From Planotetraspora thailandica (GTDB lineage Bacteria > Actinomycetota > Actinomycetes > Streptosporangiales > Streptosporangiaceae): 64,000 nt of DNA. This document shows, in pieces, positions 8,305 to 17,605 of the stretch. A model generated the notes under the pieces. The model did no database searches. It was given only the letters and a program-made list of their open reading frames with translations, and was not told the origin of the DNA. A program made the position numbers and the translations under genes. Where the stretch lies: the NCBI RefSeq assembly GCF_016863335.1, contig NZ_BOOR01000008.1:338767-402766 (forward strand), in the 5' to 3' direction. Within the stretch, counting starts at the first letter, position 1, and the number at the start of each line of letters is the position of its first letter.

Positions 8305-10308
8305 GTGGCCGTTCACAGAGTCATGCGGGCCGTGCTGGCGATCGGCCTGGTGGCGCCGATGCTGACGGCGTGTTTTGAGGAGCCGTCGCCGCACGAGGCC
8401 GTCCGCGACTTCCTGGTCGGGTGGGAGACGGGAGACTACGCGGAGGCGGCGAGCCGCGCGGACGCCGACCCCACGGCCGTGCGAAACGCCCTGCAGAACT
8501 TCGGCGTCCAGCTCGACGCCGCCTCGATCAGGTTCTCGGTCACCGGCATCCAACGCACGGGTGACGACTCCAAGGCCGAGTTTCACGCCCAGGTCGACCT
8601 GGGGGAGAACAACCCCCTCTGGGAGTACGACGGCGTCCTGCCGATGCATCTCGTAGGAGGCGAGTGGAAGGTCCGGTGGTCGCCGAGCATCATGCACCCC
8701 GACCTGCACCCGGGCCAGCGGCTCGCCGTCGCGACCGTTCCCGAGGGGCGCAAGCCGATCCTCGACCGGGCCGGCAAGCCGCTGCAGGAGGAGACGTCGC
8801 TCTATGTGGCCGGCGTCTACCCCGGCAAGATCCAGGACCCGGCCGAGCTGTGCGCCGAGCTCTCGAAGATCACGGGATTCGCCCAGGACCGGCTGCTGAG
8901 CCGGATCCTGTCGTCCCCTCCGCAGGACTTCGTCCCCCTCGCCACCTTCGGCCGCACGAGGTTCGCCAGCATCCAGAACAAGCTGGCGGCGATCAAGGGC
9001 CTCACCACCCAGATCGACAACCCGCCGGTCGCCCCGAAGTCCCCCGTGCAGATCGTGGGGCGCGTCGCGGCGATCACGCCGGAGGCCGAGCAGCAGCTCG
9101 GCGGTCCCCAGCGGGCGGGCGACACGGTCGGCAGGGACGGCCTGCAAAAGGCCTACCAGGACCAGCTCACCGGGTCCACGGAGACCCGCATCGTCATCCT
9201 CGACACGTCGAGCTCGAACGAGGTCAAGGAGCTCAAGTCCTGGCCGGGGCGCAAGAACACCTCCGTCCAGACCACGATCGACAGCAACGTCCAGCGGGCG
9301 GCGGACGCCGCCGTCGGCGGGTCCCGCGCGGCCGCGCTCGTCGCGGTCGACGCGGCCACCGGCGAGATCCGCGCGGTGTCCACCAACCAGCTCAACCAGG
9401 AGCAGGACGCTCTCGCGGGCAAATACGCTCCCGGGACGGTCTTCTCCATCCTCGCCGCCGACGCGCTGCTGAAAGAGGGGTTCGACCCCGCACAGAAGGT
9501 TCCGTGCAGCGCCGACAGGACGGTGGGCGGCGCGAGGTTCGTGCAGCCCGGCATCATCGCGAACCCAAATCCCTCCTTCGCGGGTGACTTCGCCAAGGGC
9601 TGTGTGACGGCCCTTGCCTCGCTCGCGCGGCGGGTCAACGGGCATGCGGTCGCCGACAGCGCCGTGCAATACGGCCTCGGCGGCGACTGGGGGCTTCCGC
9701 TCAAGACCTTCAGCGGGTCCGTGCCCGCGGCGACCACCGACGCCGCCGTGGCCAGGCTGATCGCCGGCCAGAGCGTGCGGGTGAGTCCGCTGTCGATGGC
9801 CCTGGTGGCCGCCGCCGTCCAGTCGGGCACCTGGCGGCCCCCGGTGCTCGTGACCTCGCCGCCGTCGCCCGACCCCACCGCCGAAACGGCGCCGCCCATC
9901 CCGCCGCGCCCCGTCACCCTCGACGCCAAGACGGTCGCGGCACTGCGCATCCTCATGCGCCAGGGAGTCCGGTACGGCCCGGCCGCCGCCGCGGCCACCG
10001 GTACAGCCTCCGGCACCGGCACAGGGACCGGCACAGGGGCCGGGTCCACCGCCGGGGCCGGCGCCACCACCGGAATCGCCACGGGCTTGGGAGTGGCCGG
10101 CAAGGCGAAGAGGGGCGCCAAGGCCCTTCCCGTGTACGGCATCTCGTCCGGGGCGATCCAGGTCGTGAAGAAACGCCGCATCAGCCTGTCCTGGTTCGTC
10201 GGCTGGCAGGGCGATACGGCGGTGGCGGTGCTCTCGAGCAGCACCGACGTGGCGTCGTCGGCGGCCATCGCCGGAGACTTCTTCCGCTATCTCCCGCCGG
10301 AGACCTGA
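8305..10308 (+). CDS. Penicillin-binding protein homologue (MecA_N/NTF2-like plus transpeptidase fold) with degenerate active site
   Basis: A 667-residue lipoprotein-like protein. The N-terminus carries a signal ending LVAPMLTACFEE (lipobox LTAC), followed by an NTF2-like MecA_N domain (roughly residues 25-140), a PBP dimerisation region and a class B transpeptidase-like domain (about 340-667). All three catalytic motifs are altered: the SxxK site reads T378-V-F-S381 in KYAPGTVFS, the SxN site reads G432-C-V434 in FAKGCVT, and the KTG site reads I613-S-S615 in VYGISSGAIQ. A Thr/Gly low-complexity insert (about 565-590) precedes the last motif. The frame is intact and codon use normal, so it looks like a conserved pseudoenzyme rather than a decaying gene. 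GTG start three bases after smpB. Confidence 0.85.
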   Translation: MAVHRVMRAVLAIGLVAPMLTACFEEPSPHEAVRDFLVGWETGDYAEAASRADADPTAVRNALQNFGVQLDAASIRFSVTGIQRTGDDSKAEFHAQVDLGENNPLWEYDGVLPMHLVGGEWKVRWSPSIMHPDLHPGQRLAVATVPEGRKPILDRAGKPLQEETSLYVAGVYPGKIQDPAELCAELSKITGFAQDRLLSRILSSPPQDFVPLATFGRTRFASIQNKLAAIKGLTTQIDNPPVAPKSPVQIVGRVAAITPEAEQQLGGPQRAGDTVGRDGLQKAYQDQLTGSTETRIVILDTSSSNEVKELKSWPGRKNTSVQTTIDSNVQRAADAAVGGSRAAALVAVDAATGEIRAVSTNQLNQEQDALAGKYAPGTVFSILAADALLKEGFDPAQKVPCSADRTVGGARFVQPGIIANPNPSFAGDFAKGCVTALASLARRVNGHAVADSAVQYGLGGDWGLPLKTFSGSVPAATTDAAVARLIAGQSVRVSPLSMALVAAAVQSGTWRPPVLVTSPPSPDPTAETAPPIPPRPVTLDAKTVAALRILMRQGVRYGPAAAAATGTASGTGTGTGTGAGSTAGAGATTGIATGLGVAGKAKRGAKALPVYGISSGAIQVVKKRRISLSWFVGWQGDTAVAVLSSSTDVASSAAIAGDFFRYLPPET

Positions 10309-10597
10309 AAAAAGTCACAAGGGCCGAGCAACCATTCGGGGGGCGACCGGCGTCTTTCTAGGCGACTGGGCTCCGCTTGGGGGGTTGCGGACTCAGTCAC
10401 CGTGATGAGATCAGGGCTCCATCTCGGGGGGAGCCCTTCCGTCCGGACCGGCTCGACCCTGCCGGTCGGCCCCCGGGGCGTGTGCTATGCCGCGTTCCGG
10501 GGGCTTCGCCGTACCGGGAGGAATTGGGTTCGCGCCCTGGGCGTTGAGAATGTAGGGTTCATTTCCCGGCCACGCGCCGGGGATTGACAACTCAACA
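10309..10597 (+). other. Intergenic leader of ssrA; no gene seen
   Basis: A 289-base gap with no convincing coding frame. It must contain the ssrA promoter and the 5' leader removed by RNase P. TAGGGT at 10553-10558 could be a -10, but I see no good -35 partner, so no promoter is called. Confidence 0.4.
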
Positions 10598-10980
10598 GGG
10601 GGTGACCGGTTTCGACTTCGACATTGCAAGTCAGGGGAAGCGGGCCGAGGACTGCGGACATAACCTCGTTAACACTGTGACCGCAAACCAATAAGTGCCA
10701 ATAACATGCGCACTGAGGTCAGCCAGGGCTCCCTGGCTCTCGCCGCCTAAGCAGCGAGTGACCTCTGTCAGCCCGGGACCGCCTCCGGCCCGGATCTGAC
10801 ATCGCTAGGAGGCTCAACCGATCGACCCGGTCACGGGGCTGATCGGGAAACCAAACAGTGACTGAGCCCGTCGGCGACTCGCCTGTGAGATCGCCGGGGC
10901 CGAGAAAATCGCAACAGGCTGCGCCCGGAGAAGTCCTGTCTTGGTGTTGAAGGACGCGGGTTCGATTCCCGCCACCTCCA
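10598..10980 (+). ncRNA. ssrA: tmRNA (transfer-messenger RNA)
   Basis: Rescues stalled ribosomes and tags the nascent chain for proteolysis. The 5' end GGGGGTGACCGGTTTCGAC pairs with CACCTCC at 10973-10979 to form the acceptor stem (one G-U pair), and GGTTCGATTCCCG before it is the T arm. The 3' CCA is not encoded (genome reads CGA after the discriminator A). The tag frame opens at the resume codon GCC (10697) and ends at TAA (10748-10750), giving ANNMRTEVSQGSLALAA, 17 residues ending in the ALAA degron expected in actinobacteria. Pseudoknot regions follow. A strong terminator lies 33 bases downstream. Confidence 0.95.
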
Positions 10981-11012
10981 CGATGGCCGTTCTTGAGACG
11001 GCCCGAAGCAGA

Positions 11013-11057
11013 CGGGATCCCGTCCGATCATCTGGATCGGACGGGATCCCGCATTTT
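11013..11057 (+). terminator. Rho-independent terminator of ssrA
   Basis: CGGGATCCCGTCCGATC at 11013-11029 and its perfect reverse complement at 11035-11051 form a 17-bp stem with the 5-base loop ATCTG, followed by GCATTTTC. It is the strongest intrinsic terminator in the window and ends ssrA transcription before the convergent molybdenum hydroxylase operon. Confidence 0.9.
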
Positions 11058-11187
11058 CGGGAGGTCTGGGGCCCACCCAGTGCCGCGCAGGCGCCCTGCG
11101 CGGCTTCCTGCGCCCCCTCGTACGACTCCGGTGACCTCCACTCGGGCGGCTTCGGCGAATCGGCGGCTCTTGTGGCCGGCCGTCGTG

Positions 11188-13320
11188 TCAGACGATCAGT
11201 TTGTCGAGGGTGATGGGGAGATCGCGGACGCGGACCCCCGTCGCGTGGTGGACCGCGTTGGCGATCGCCGCAGCGGTGCCGACGATGCAGACCTCGCCGA
11301 TGCCCTTGGAGCCCATCGGGTTGGTGTACGGGTCGCGCTCCTCCAGGTAGTGAACCTCGACGGAGCCGACGTCGGCGTTCGAGGCGAAGTGGTAGCCGCC
11401 GAGGTCGTTGTTGACCACATGCCCGAAGCGCGGGTCGATCACGCTCGCCTCGTGGAGAGCCATCGACAGTCCCTGCGTCATTCCGCCGATGAGCTGCGAG
11501 CGCGCCGTCTTCGGGTTGATGATTCTCCCCGCGTCGAACACGCCGAGCAGGCGCGGCACCCGGATCTCGCCGGTGTCCTCGTGCACCCGGACCTCGGCGA
11601 ACTGGGCGCCGAAGCTGTACATGGCGAACTGCTCCATGTATGGGTTGTCCGGCATGTCGGCGCTGGCCTCGATGCCCTCGGCCGGCACCATGCCGCCGTG
11701 CTCGGAATCGAGGAGCTTGCGCAACTCGTCCGCCGCCGCGTAGATGGTCGACCCCCAGCAGTTGATGCCCGACGAGAAGCCCGCGCTCGACGCGACCGGG
11801 AGGCTCGTGTCCCCGATCTCCAGGTTCACGTCCTCCACACCTACGCCCAGCGCCTCGGCGGCGATCTGGGTGAGCGCCGTCCAGGTGCCGGTGCCGATGT
11901 CGGCGGCGCCGATCCGGACGGTGTAACGGCCGTCGGCGTCCGCGTGGATCGACGCGCTGTTGCCGGGCAGGCGGGGCGAAGGGTAGATCGAGCTGGCCAC
12001 GCCGGTTCCGACCAGCCAGTCGTTCTCGCGCCGGGACAGTGGAGCCGGGTCGCGGCCCTCCCAGCCGAACCGCCGCGCGCCCTCACGCAGGCAGGCCACC
12101 AGATTGCGGGTGGAGAACGGCAGGCCGTGCTCGGGGTGGACCGCGGGCTCGTTGCGGATCCGGAACTCGATCGGGTCGAGCCCGGCGGCGGAGGCCATCT
12201 CGTCCATCGCGGACTCGAGCGCGAACATGCCCGTGGCCTCGCCGGGCCCGCGCATGATGGTGGGCACGGGCACGTCCAGGGCGGCCACCCGGGTCGTCGT
12301 GCTCCGGTTGGGCGCGGCGTACATCGCCCGGGTGGCTCCCACCGTCTGCTCGGCGTACTCCTTGGCCCTGGCGGTCTGCTGGATGACGTCGTGCGCGATC
12401 GCGGTGAGCCGGCCATCGGAGTCGGCGCCGAGCCGGACCCGCTGGATCGTGGCGGGGCGGTAGCCGACCAGCGCGAACATCTGCTGGCGGGTGAGCGCGA
12501 ACTTCACCGGCCGACCCGGGACGAGCTGCGCACCCATGAGGGCGAGAGTGCCCCACACGACGGGGTACACCTTCGACCCGAACCCGCCACCGACGTGGGG
12601 CGAGATGGCGCGGATCCGTGCCGCGTCGACTCCGAACGCCCCTGCGAGCAGGCTTCTGTGCAGGTGCACGCCCTGCGAGGAGCAGTAGAGCGTGATCTCA
12701 TCGTCGGTCCAGACGGCGATGCCGGTGTGCGGCTCCATCGGGTTGTGGTGGTTCATCGGCGTCGTGTACGTCGCGTCCAGCGTGAAGGCCGCCTCGGCCA
12801 GACCGGCGTCGACGTCCCCGAGCGCGCTGTCCGCCGGGGAGCCGTCCTGGAGATCGCCGGGGGCCGCGCCGAACAAGGCGGCGTGCTGGGGCCGGTGCAG
12901 GTCGTGGCGGTCGGCCCGCAGTTCGGTGTCGTGCGGCCGCTGCTCGTACGCCAGCCGGACCAGGCCGGCGGCGTGGCGGGCGGTCTCCAGCGTCTCGGCC
13001 ACGACGGCACCGACGATCTGGCCACGCCAGGCGACCTCGTCGGACTGCAGGACCGCCACCTCCGGGTCGGTGGCCCAGGCCAGCTTCGGGGCGTTCACGT
13101 GGGTGATCACGCCGAGCACGCCCGGTAGGTCGAGCGCGGCGCTCGCGTCGACGCCGGTGATGCGCCCGGCCGCGATCGTCGCCTGCAGCGGGTACAGGTA
13201 GGCGGGATTGTCCACCGGCCACTCGCCGGCGTACGTCGCCGCCCCACGGACCTTGAGCGGGCCGTCCTTGCGGTCGAGGGCTGCGCCCACGGCGCTCGGG
13301 CCGGCACTGGTGACGGTCAT
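11188..13320 (-). CDS. Molybdenum hydroxylase, large Mo-cofactor subunit (PaoC/xanthine dehydrogenase family)
   Basis: Catalytic subunit of a three-part molybdenum hydroxylase that oxidises an aldehyde or N-heterocycle. The 710-residue protein binds molybdopterin cytosine dinucleotide: it has the aldehyde oxidase/xanthine dehydrogenase a/b-hammerhead at the N-terminus, GGGFGSKVYP, and near the C-terminus the active-site glutamate in GSKGIGEVCIVG. Its start overlaps the stop of the FAD subunit by ATGA. With the neighbours the arrangement is [2Fe-2S]-FAD-Mo, as in E. coli PaoABC. Substrate cannot be told from sequence. Confidence 0.93.
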   Translation of the reverse strand: MTVTSAGPSAVGAALDRKDGPLKVRGAATYAGEWPVDNPAYLYPLQATIAAGRITGVDASAALDLPGVLGVITHVNAPKLAWATDPEVAVLQSDEVAWRGQIVGAVVAETLETARHAAGLVRLAYEQRPHDTELRADRHDLHRPQHAALFGAAPGDLQDGSPADSALGDVDAGLAEAAFTLDATYTTPMNHHNPMEPHTGIAVWTDDEITLYCSSQGVHLHRSLLAGAFGVDAARIRAISPHVGGGFGSKVYPVVWGTLALMGAQLVPGRPVKFALTRQQMFALVGYRPATIQRVRLGADSDGRLTAIAHDVIQQTARAKEYAEQTVGATRAMYAAPNRSTTTRVAALDVPVPTIMRGPGEATGMFALESAMDEMASAAGLDPIEFRIRNEPAVHPEHGLPFSTRNLVACLREGARRFGWEGRDPAPLSRRENDWLVGTGVASSIYPSPRLPGNSASIHADADGRYTVRIGAADIGTGTWTALTQIAAEALGVGVEDVNLEIGDTSLPVASSAGFSSGINCWGSTIYAAADELRKLLDSEHGGMVPAEGIEASADMPDNPYMEQFAMYSFGAQFAEVRVHEDTGEIRVPRLLGVFDAGRIINPKTARSQLIGGMTQGLSMALHEASVIDPRFGHVVNNDLGGYHFASNADVGSVEVHYLEERDPYTNPMGSKGIGEVCIVGTAAAIANAVHHATGVRVRDLPITLDKLIV

Positions 13321-14306
13321 CGTGCCTCCTCGGTGAGGGCGCGCAGCATGCTGACGATGGTGTTGGCGGCGAGCGGAACCTTGAAGGCGTTGCCCGGCAG
13401 CGGCCTCGCCCCGGCCAGCTCGGCCTCGGCGGCGGCGTGGAAGTTCTCCTCGGTCGCGGGCGCGCCGAGCAGCGCCTGCTCGGCGGTGAACGCCCGCCAG
13501 GGCTTGTGCGCCACGCCGCCGAGGGCGAGGCGTACGTCACGGACGAGGCCGTCGGCGACTTCGACCGCGGCGGCCACCGAGACCAGCGCGAACGCGTACG
13601 ACGCGCGGTCGCGCACCTTGCGGTAGCGCGAGTTGGCCGCGACCGCGAGCGGCGGCAGGTCGACCGCCGTGATCAGCTCCCCGCGCTCGAGAACGTTGTC
13701 GCGCCAGGGCTCGTCGCCTGGCAGCCGGAGCAGCTCGTTCACCGGAATCGTCCGCTCCCCGGCGGGACCCTGGGTGTGGACCACCGCGTCGACGGCGGCC
13801 ATGGCCACGGCCATGTCGGACGGATGGGTGGCCGCGCACGCCTCAGAGGCGCCGAGGATGGCCAGGTCGCGTTCGTGGCCGCCCCGGGCGGAGCACCCCG
13901 ATCCCGGCTCGCGCTTGTTACACGGGGTGGCGATGTCGCGGTAGTACACGCAGCGGGTGCGCTGCAGGAAGTTGCCGCCGGCGGTGGCGAGGTTGCGCAG
14001 CTGGTAGGAGGCGCCGGCCAGGATCGCCTGGGAGAGCATCGGGTAGAGGCGCCTGATCCGCCGGTCGGCGGCCACCATGCTGTTGCTCACCCCCGCGCCG
14101 ATCCGCAGCCCGCCGTCCGGCAGGTCCTCGATGTCGTGGGAGACCAGGTGGCGGACGTCGACCAGCACGCCGGGCGTCGCCACCTCCATCTTCATCAGGT
14201 CGACGAGGTTCGTACCGCCCGCGAGGAAGGCCGCGCGCGGATCATCGGTGACGGTGGCGACGGCCGACGCGACGTCGTCGGCGCGCTCGTAGCGGAAGGG
14301 CTTCAT
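13317..14306 (-). CDS. Molybdenum hydroxylase, FAD-binding subunit (PaoB type)
   Basis: Medium subunit that carries electrons from the Fe-S clusters to FAD. The start MKPFRYERADD is chosen because its ATG overlaps the upstream stop (ATGA), giving 329 residues. FLAGGTNLVDLMK is the FAD pyrophosphate loop, and ATAGGNFLQRTRC is the second flavin motif. The loop RCVYYRDIATPCNKREPGSGC holds the extra cysteines that bind a [4Fe-4S] cluster in PaoB, which classical xanthine dehydrogenase subunits lack. Translationally coupled at both ends to the partner subunits. Confidence 0.93.
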   Translation of the reverse strand: MKPFRYERADDVASAVATVTDDPRAAFLAGGTNLVDLMKMEVATPGVLVDVRHLVSHDIEDLPDGGLRIGAGVSNSMVAADRRIRRLYPMLSQAILAGASYQLRNLATAGGNFLQRTRCVYYRDIATPCNKREPGSGCSARGGHERDLAILGASEACAATHPSDMAVAMAAVDAVVHTQGPAGERTIPVNELLRLPGDEPWRDNVLERGELITAVDLPPLAVAANSRYRKVRDRASYAFALVSVAAAVEVADGLVRDVRLALGGVAHKPWRAFTAEQALLGAPATEENFHAAAEAELAGARPLPGNAFKVPLAANTIVSMLRALTEEAR

Positions 14307-14812
14307 GGCCGCGCCACCTCCGCGATGGCGGGCACGATGTTGGCGTAGGCGGCGCACCGGCACAGGTTGCCGCTCATCCGCTCCGCGATCTCCCTGTCGT
14401 CGAGCACGACCACGTCGGCGTCGAGGTCCTCGGTCACGACGCTCGGCCAGCCGGCCTGCGCCTCACGCATCATGGCCACGGCGGAGACGACCTGGCCGGG
14501 GGTGCAGTAACCGCACTGGAAGGCGTCGTGGGCGATGAAGGCGCGCTGCACCGGGTGCAGCTCGTCACCCTCGGCGAGCCCCTCCGCGGTGACGATCTCC
14601 GCGCCCTCGCCGGCGACCGCCAGCACCAGGCAGCTCGTCACCCGCTGCCCGTTCATCAGGACGGTGCAGGCGCCGCACTGCCCGTGGTCACAGCCCTTCT
14701 TCGGGCTGGTGTTGCCCAACCGCTCACGCAGGGCGTCCAGCAGCGTCGTACGGGTGTCGACGGTGAGCCGGTGCTCTTTCCCGTCCACCCGCAGCAGGAT
14801 TTCCACGTCCAT
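14303..14812 (-). CDS. Molybdenum hydroxylase, [2Fe-2S] subunit
   Basis: Small electron-transfer subunit of 169 residues. The N-terminal plant-type ferredoxin cluster motif is GCDHGQCGACTVLMNGQRVTSC, and the C-terminal cluster domain shows CGYCTPGQV and CRCAAY. It is first of the three coupled subunit genes on this strand. No Tat signal is present, unlike E. coli PaoA, so the enzyme is predicted to be cytoplasmic. Confidence 0.95.
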   Translation of the reverse strand: MDVEILLRVDGKEHRLTVDTRTTLLDALRERLGNTSPKKGCDHGQCGACTVLMNGQRVTSCLVLAVAGEGAEIVTAEGLAEGDELHPVQRAFIAHDAFQCGYCTPGQVVSAVAMMREAQAGWPSVVTEDLDADVVVLDDREIAERMSGNLCRCAAYANIVPAIAEVARP

Positions 14813-14839
14813 GGTTCTCTTCCTTGATGTCGATCGCGT

Positions 14840-15163
14840 CTAGGCGCGGATGGTCATGCGCGACACGAGGTCGCCGTCGACGAGGAAGGCGAAGTGGCTT
14901 GGGCCGTTGAACCCGTTCCCTCCAACATATGCGGTGACGACGGTCTCCCCTCCCCGCTGCTCCACCTCGCGCACGTCGAGGCTCACCTTCATGCCGATGA
15001 ACTCGGCGTCGCTCCAGCTCCGGATGTGATCCGCGCCGTGGAACTTCCTGCCCCAGTCGTCCACCACGCCGTCGGCGGTGAACCCCGCCAGGAAGGCGTC
15101 GATGTCGTTGTCGTTCGCGGCGTCCAGCAGCGCCTGGACCGCCGGGTGCACATGCTCGGTCAT
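14840..15163 (-). CDS. SnoaL/NTF2-like small protein
   Basis: A 107-residue single-domain protein of the NTF2-like cone fold (MTEHVHPAVQALLDAANDNDIDAFLAGFTADGVVDDWGRKFHGADHIRSW...). Members act as small isomerases, cyclases or ligand-binding proteins; the aspartate in FTADGVVDDWG is at the usual active-site position. Its ATG overlaps the stop of the upstream membrane protein, and the molybdenum hydroxylase begins 28 bases downstream, so it probably belongs to the same transcript and might act on the same substrate. Confidence 0.85.
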   Translation of the reverse strand: MTEHVHPAVQALLDAANDNDIDAFLAGFTADGVVDDWGRKFHGADHIRSWSDAEFIGMKVSLDVREVEQRGGETVVTAYVGGNGFNGPSHFAFLVDGDLVSRMTIRA

Positions 15164-16362
15164 CGCGACCTCTCTCTTCTCGTTCCCGTGGCCACCGGCC
15201 AGCGTCTCCAGATCGCCACATGCAAGATCACGCTCATGCCGAGCGCGTTCAGCGTGACGTAGCCCACCCAGTCGTCAGGGGCCGCGCGCACCCACTCCAC
15301 GTTTCCCGCGTACGCCGTCAGCCCGCCGTACAGCAGCCCTGTGAGGACCAGCGCAGAGACCAGCACGCATGTGCGCCCGGGAAGCGGGGACAGCAGCCGG
15401 ATCCAGGGCCACGCCTCGAACAGCATCGCCACGACCAGGAGGGCGGCGACGGCACAGCCGCTGACGGCGAAGACCCGTTCGGACGGCCAGCCGAGCCCGT
15501 GGCGCATGACCAGGTACGTCGCCCAGCCGCAGGCCAGCACCACGGCGTTGCCGGTCAGCAGGCGCGGGCCGCGCCGCCGGATCGCGGAGAACGGCCAGCC
15601 GCGCAGCGCCATGAAGAACACCAGCTGCCAGACGCCCACCGCGGTCAGCCAGGCGCCGTACGCCCCGGGCGCGACGGGGCCGGCGAGGTCGCGCAGGCCG
15701 CCAGGCAGGGCCACCGGCTCGTCGTGCACGTCGAGCAGGATCAGATACGCCGCCACGGCGACCACCCAGCTGACCAGCAGGGCCGCGACGCCCGACCGCA
15801 CCCTGCCGAGCCCGCGCAGCGGCCAGCCCTCCGACACCATCGTGAGCTGCAGCATCGCGACGAACGCTCCAGCGGCCAGCGGCATCGTGTGCGGGAACGT
15901 CGTCACGTGGCCGGCGCCCAGGTCGGGGTCGAAGAGGGCGTGCACGTCGACGGTCGCCACGATCGCCTGGCCGGCGAGGGCGAGGACCACCCCGGCGACC
16001 ACGATGATCAGGGTGTCGGTCAGCCCGGCCCAGCCCGCCCGCAAAGAGCTGCCCGGCCAGTCCTCCCACCAGAACGCGATCATCGCGATCGCGGGAAGCG
16101 CGAACGTCGTCAGCGGCGCGAGCACCTCCAGCGATCTCTCCGCGCCGCCCGCGCCGAAGGCGAGCAGGAAGAACAGCGGCACGACGAAGACCAGGCCGGT
16201 GAGGCTGAGCAGCGGCTGCGCCCGTCCGCGGGCGGGCTCTGAGGCGACCGCGCCGGGTTCGCTCAGCGCCGGGCGGGCGGACAGCGGAGGCGTCCGCCGG
16301 TAGCCGCGCCGCCGCGAACCGGGGGACATGTCCTGCGGTTCAGCGAGGCCGGCGCCGGTCAT
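15160..16362 (-). CDS. Polytopic membrane protein of unknown function
   Basis: About 400 residues with an N-terminal basic cytoplasmic segment and roughly ten hydrophobic helices, including LLSLTGLVFVVPLFFLLAFGA, LTDTLIIVVAGVVLALAGQAIVA and VSALVLTGLLYGGLTAYAG. I recognise no family motif; recurrent Trp-rich WEDWPG, SEGWPL, RGWPF and FEAWPW segments between helices suggest internal repeats. The ATG at 16362 is used here; an ATG at 16329 has a better GCAGGA leader and is a reasonable alternative. It lies between an AraC regulator and the NTF2-like gene, overlapping the latter by ATGA. Confidence 0.75.
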   Translation of the reverse strand: MTGAGLAEPQDMSPGSRRRGYRRTPPLSARPALSEPGAVASEPARGRAQPLLSLTGLVFVVPLFFLLAFGAGGAERSLEVLAPLTTFALPAIAMIAFWWEDWPGSSLRAGWAGLTDTLIIVVAGVVLALAGQAIVATVDVHALFDPDLGAGHVTTFPHTMPLAAGAFVAMLQLTMVSEGWPLRGLGRVRSGVAALLVSWVVAVAAYLILLDVHDEPVALPGGLRDLAGPVAPGAYGAWLTAVGVWQLVFFMALRGWPFSAIRRRGPRLLTGNAVVLACGWATYLVMRHGLGWPSERVFAVSGCAVAALLVVAMLFEAWPWIRLLSPLPGRTCVLVSALVLTGLLYGGLTAYAGNVEWVRAAPDDWVGYVTLNALGMSVILHVAIWRRWPVATGTRRERSR

Positions 16363-16513
16363 GAGGCGACGGCGACCGTACCCGCGATCGGGGCGAACGG
16401 TACACAGGTGAATGGGCGCACATCCCCCAGCATGTCGGGCGCGGCCTGACCGTTGTGTCCATGAATTGCCAGATTTTGGCCCAGGATTGCGCTGCACGGC
16501 CTCGGCGCCGCGA

Positions 16514-17452
16514 TCATCTCTGGAACTGGCGGCGGAACTCCGTGGGGGACAGGCCGAAGCGCCGGCGGAAGGCGGCCGTGAACTGCGTGGGGCTGTGGTA
16601 GCCACAGGCCATGGCGATGTCCAGCACCGGGTGGACGGTGTCGCGGAGCAGGTCGGCGGCCCGGCTCATCCGCAGCTGGACAAGGTAGCGGTGCGGGGTG
16701 AAACCGGTCGTCTTGGCGAACGTGCGCAGGAAGTAGTACTTGCTGATGTTCGCCTGCGCGGCGAGGTCGTCGAGACTCACGTCCTCGTGCAGGTGCTCGT
16801 GCATGTAGGCGGTGACGCGCCGCAGCGCCGACTCGCCGAACGCGGCCGGTCGCACCTCGGCGGCGATCTCGGGCTCCGGGCCGTACAGCAGGTGCGTGGC
16901 GATCGCCTGCGCGATCGAGTCGGCGTACAGAGCCGGCGCGCGCTCGTGCAGCGCCCGGCAGACCGCGCGGCCCGCGGCCGCGACGAGGGGGTCGTCCAGC
17001 AGCAGAGTGTCCGGCAGCCGTCGCTGCCACGAGCCCTTCCCGCCGAGCGCGTCGGAGGTCTGCTCGAGCAGGTCCGCGCCCAGGTGCATGTGCAGCGACT
17101 CCAGTCGCTGCGCGGACGCGGTCTGCCAGCGCAGCACGCTCACGTTGCCGGGCGCGGTCACCCCGACGGCGCCGGGATGGTAGGTCGCGTGCTGCCAGTT
17201 GCGGCCCTTGCGGCTCTCGATGGTGTACGTCCCGCTGGTGACCACCACGACCAGCAGATCGCTCGACTGCGGGGTGGTGAACTGCTCCGCGCACGGCGGA
17301 TCGACGTAGGTGCGGGCCAGCATGCCCTGCCAGCCCAGTTTCCCGCTGCACAGCACCCGCGTGGCCGGAAGCGCGAGCTCGGCCAGCATGCTGTGGGCGA
17401 AGGGAGTCTCCACCCGCCCCTGTGGTTCGCGATCAGGACCGCCGCTAATCAT
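16514..17452 (-). CDS. AraC-family transcriptional regulator
   Basis: A 312-residue regulator with an N-terminal cupin-like ligand domain of about 190 residues and a C-terminal double helix-turn-helix (DVSLDDLAAQANISKYYFLRTFAKTTGFTPHRYLVQLRMSRA and DIAMACGYHSPTQFTAAFRRRFGLSPTEFRRQF). The ATG at 17452 gives the family length. It is upstream of and co-directional with the membrane protein/NTF2/molybdenum hydroxylase genes, so control of that cluster is likely. The 153-base divergent region to the UTRA gene is AT-richer and is the likely control region. Confidence 0.9.
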   Translation of the reverse strand: MISGGPDREPQGRVETPFAHSMLAELALPATRVLCSGKLGWQGMLARTYVDPPCAEQFTTPQSSDLLVVVVTSGTYTIESRKGRNWQHATYHPGAVGVTAPGNVSVLRWQTASAQRLESLHMHLGADLLEQTSDALGGKGSWQRRLPDTLLLDDPLVAAAGRAVCRALHERAPALYADSIAQAIATHLLYGPEPEIAAEVRPAAFGESALRRVTAYMHEHLHEDVSLDDLAAQANISKYYFLRTFAKTTGFTPHRYLVQLRMSRAADLLRDTVHPVLDIAMACGYHSPTQFTAAFRRRFGLSPTEFRRQFQR

Positions 17453-17605
17453 TGTTACCAACTTACGGTAGCGATGATAATGCGAGGTCAACGGGGGCGT
17501 TCCTTTACGCGAACCGTCCCTTTCCGCGTACGTCCTCTGCGGGAAGAAGACGCCCGGGCGCGGCCCGTGTCCCCGGCGGAAGCCCGCGTGGTTAGAGTCA
17601 CTGAG

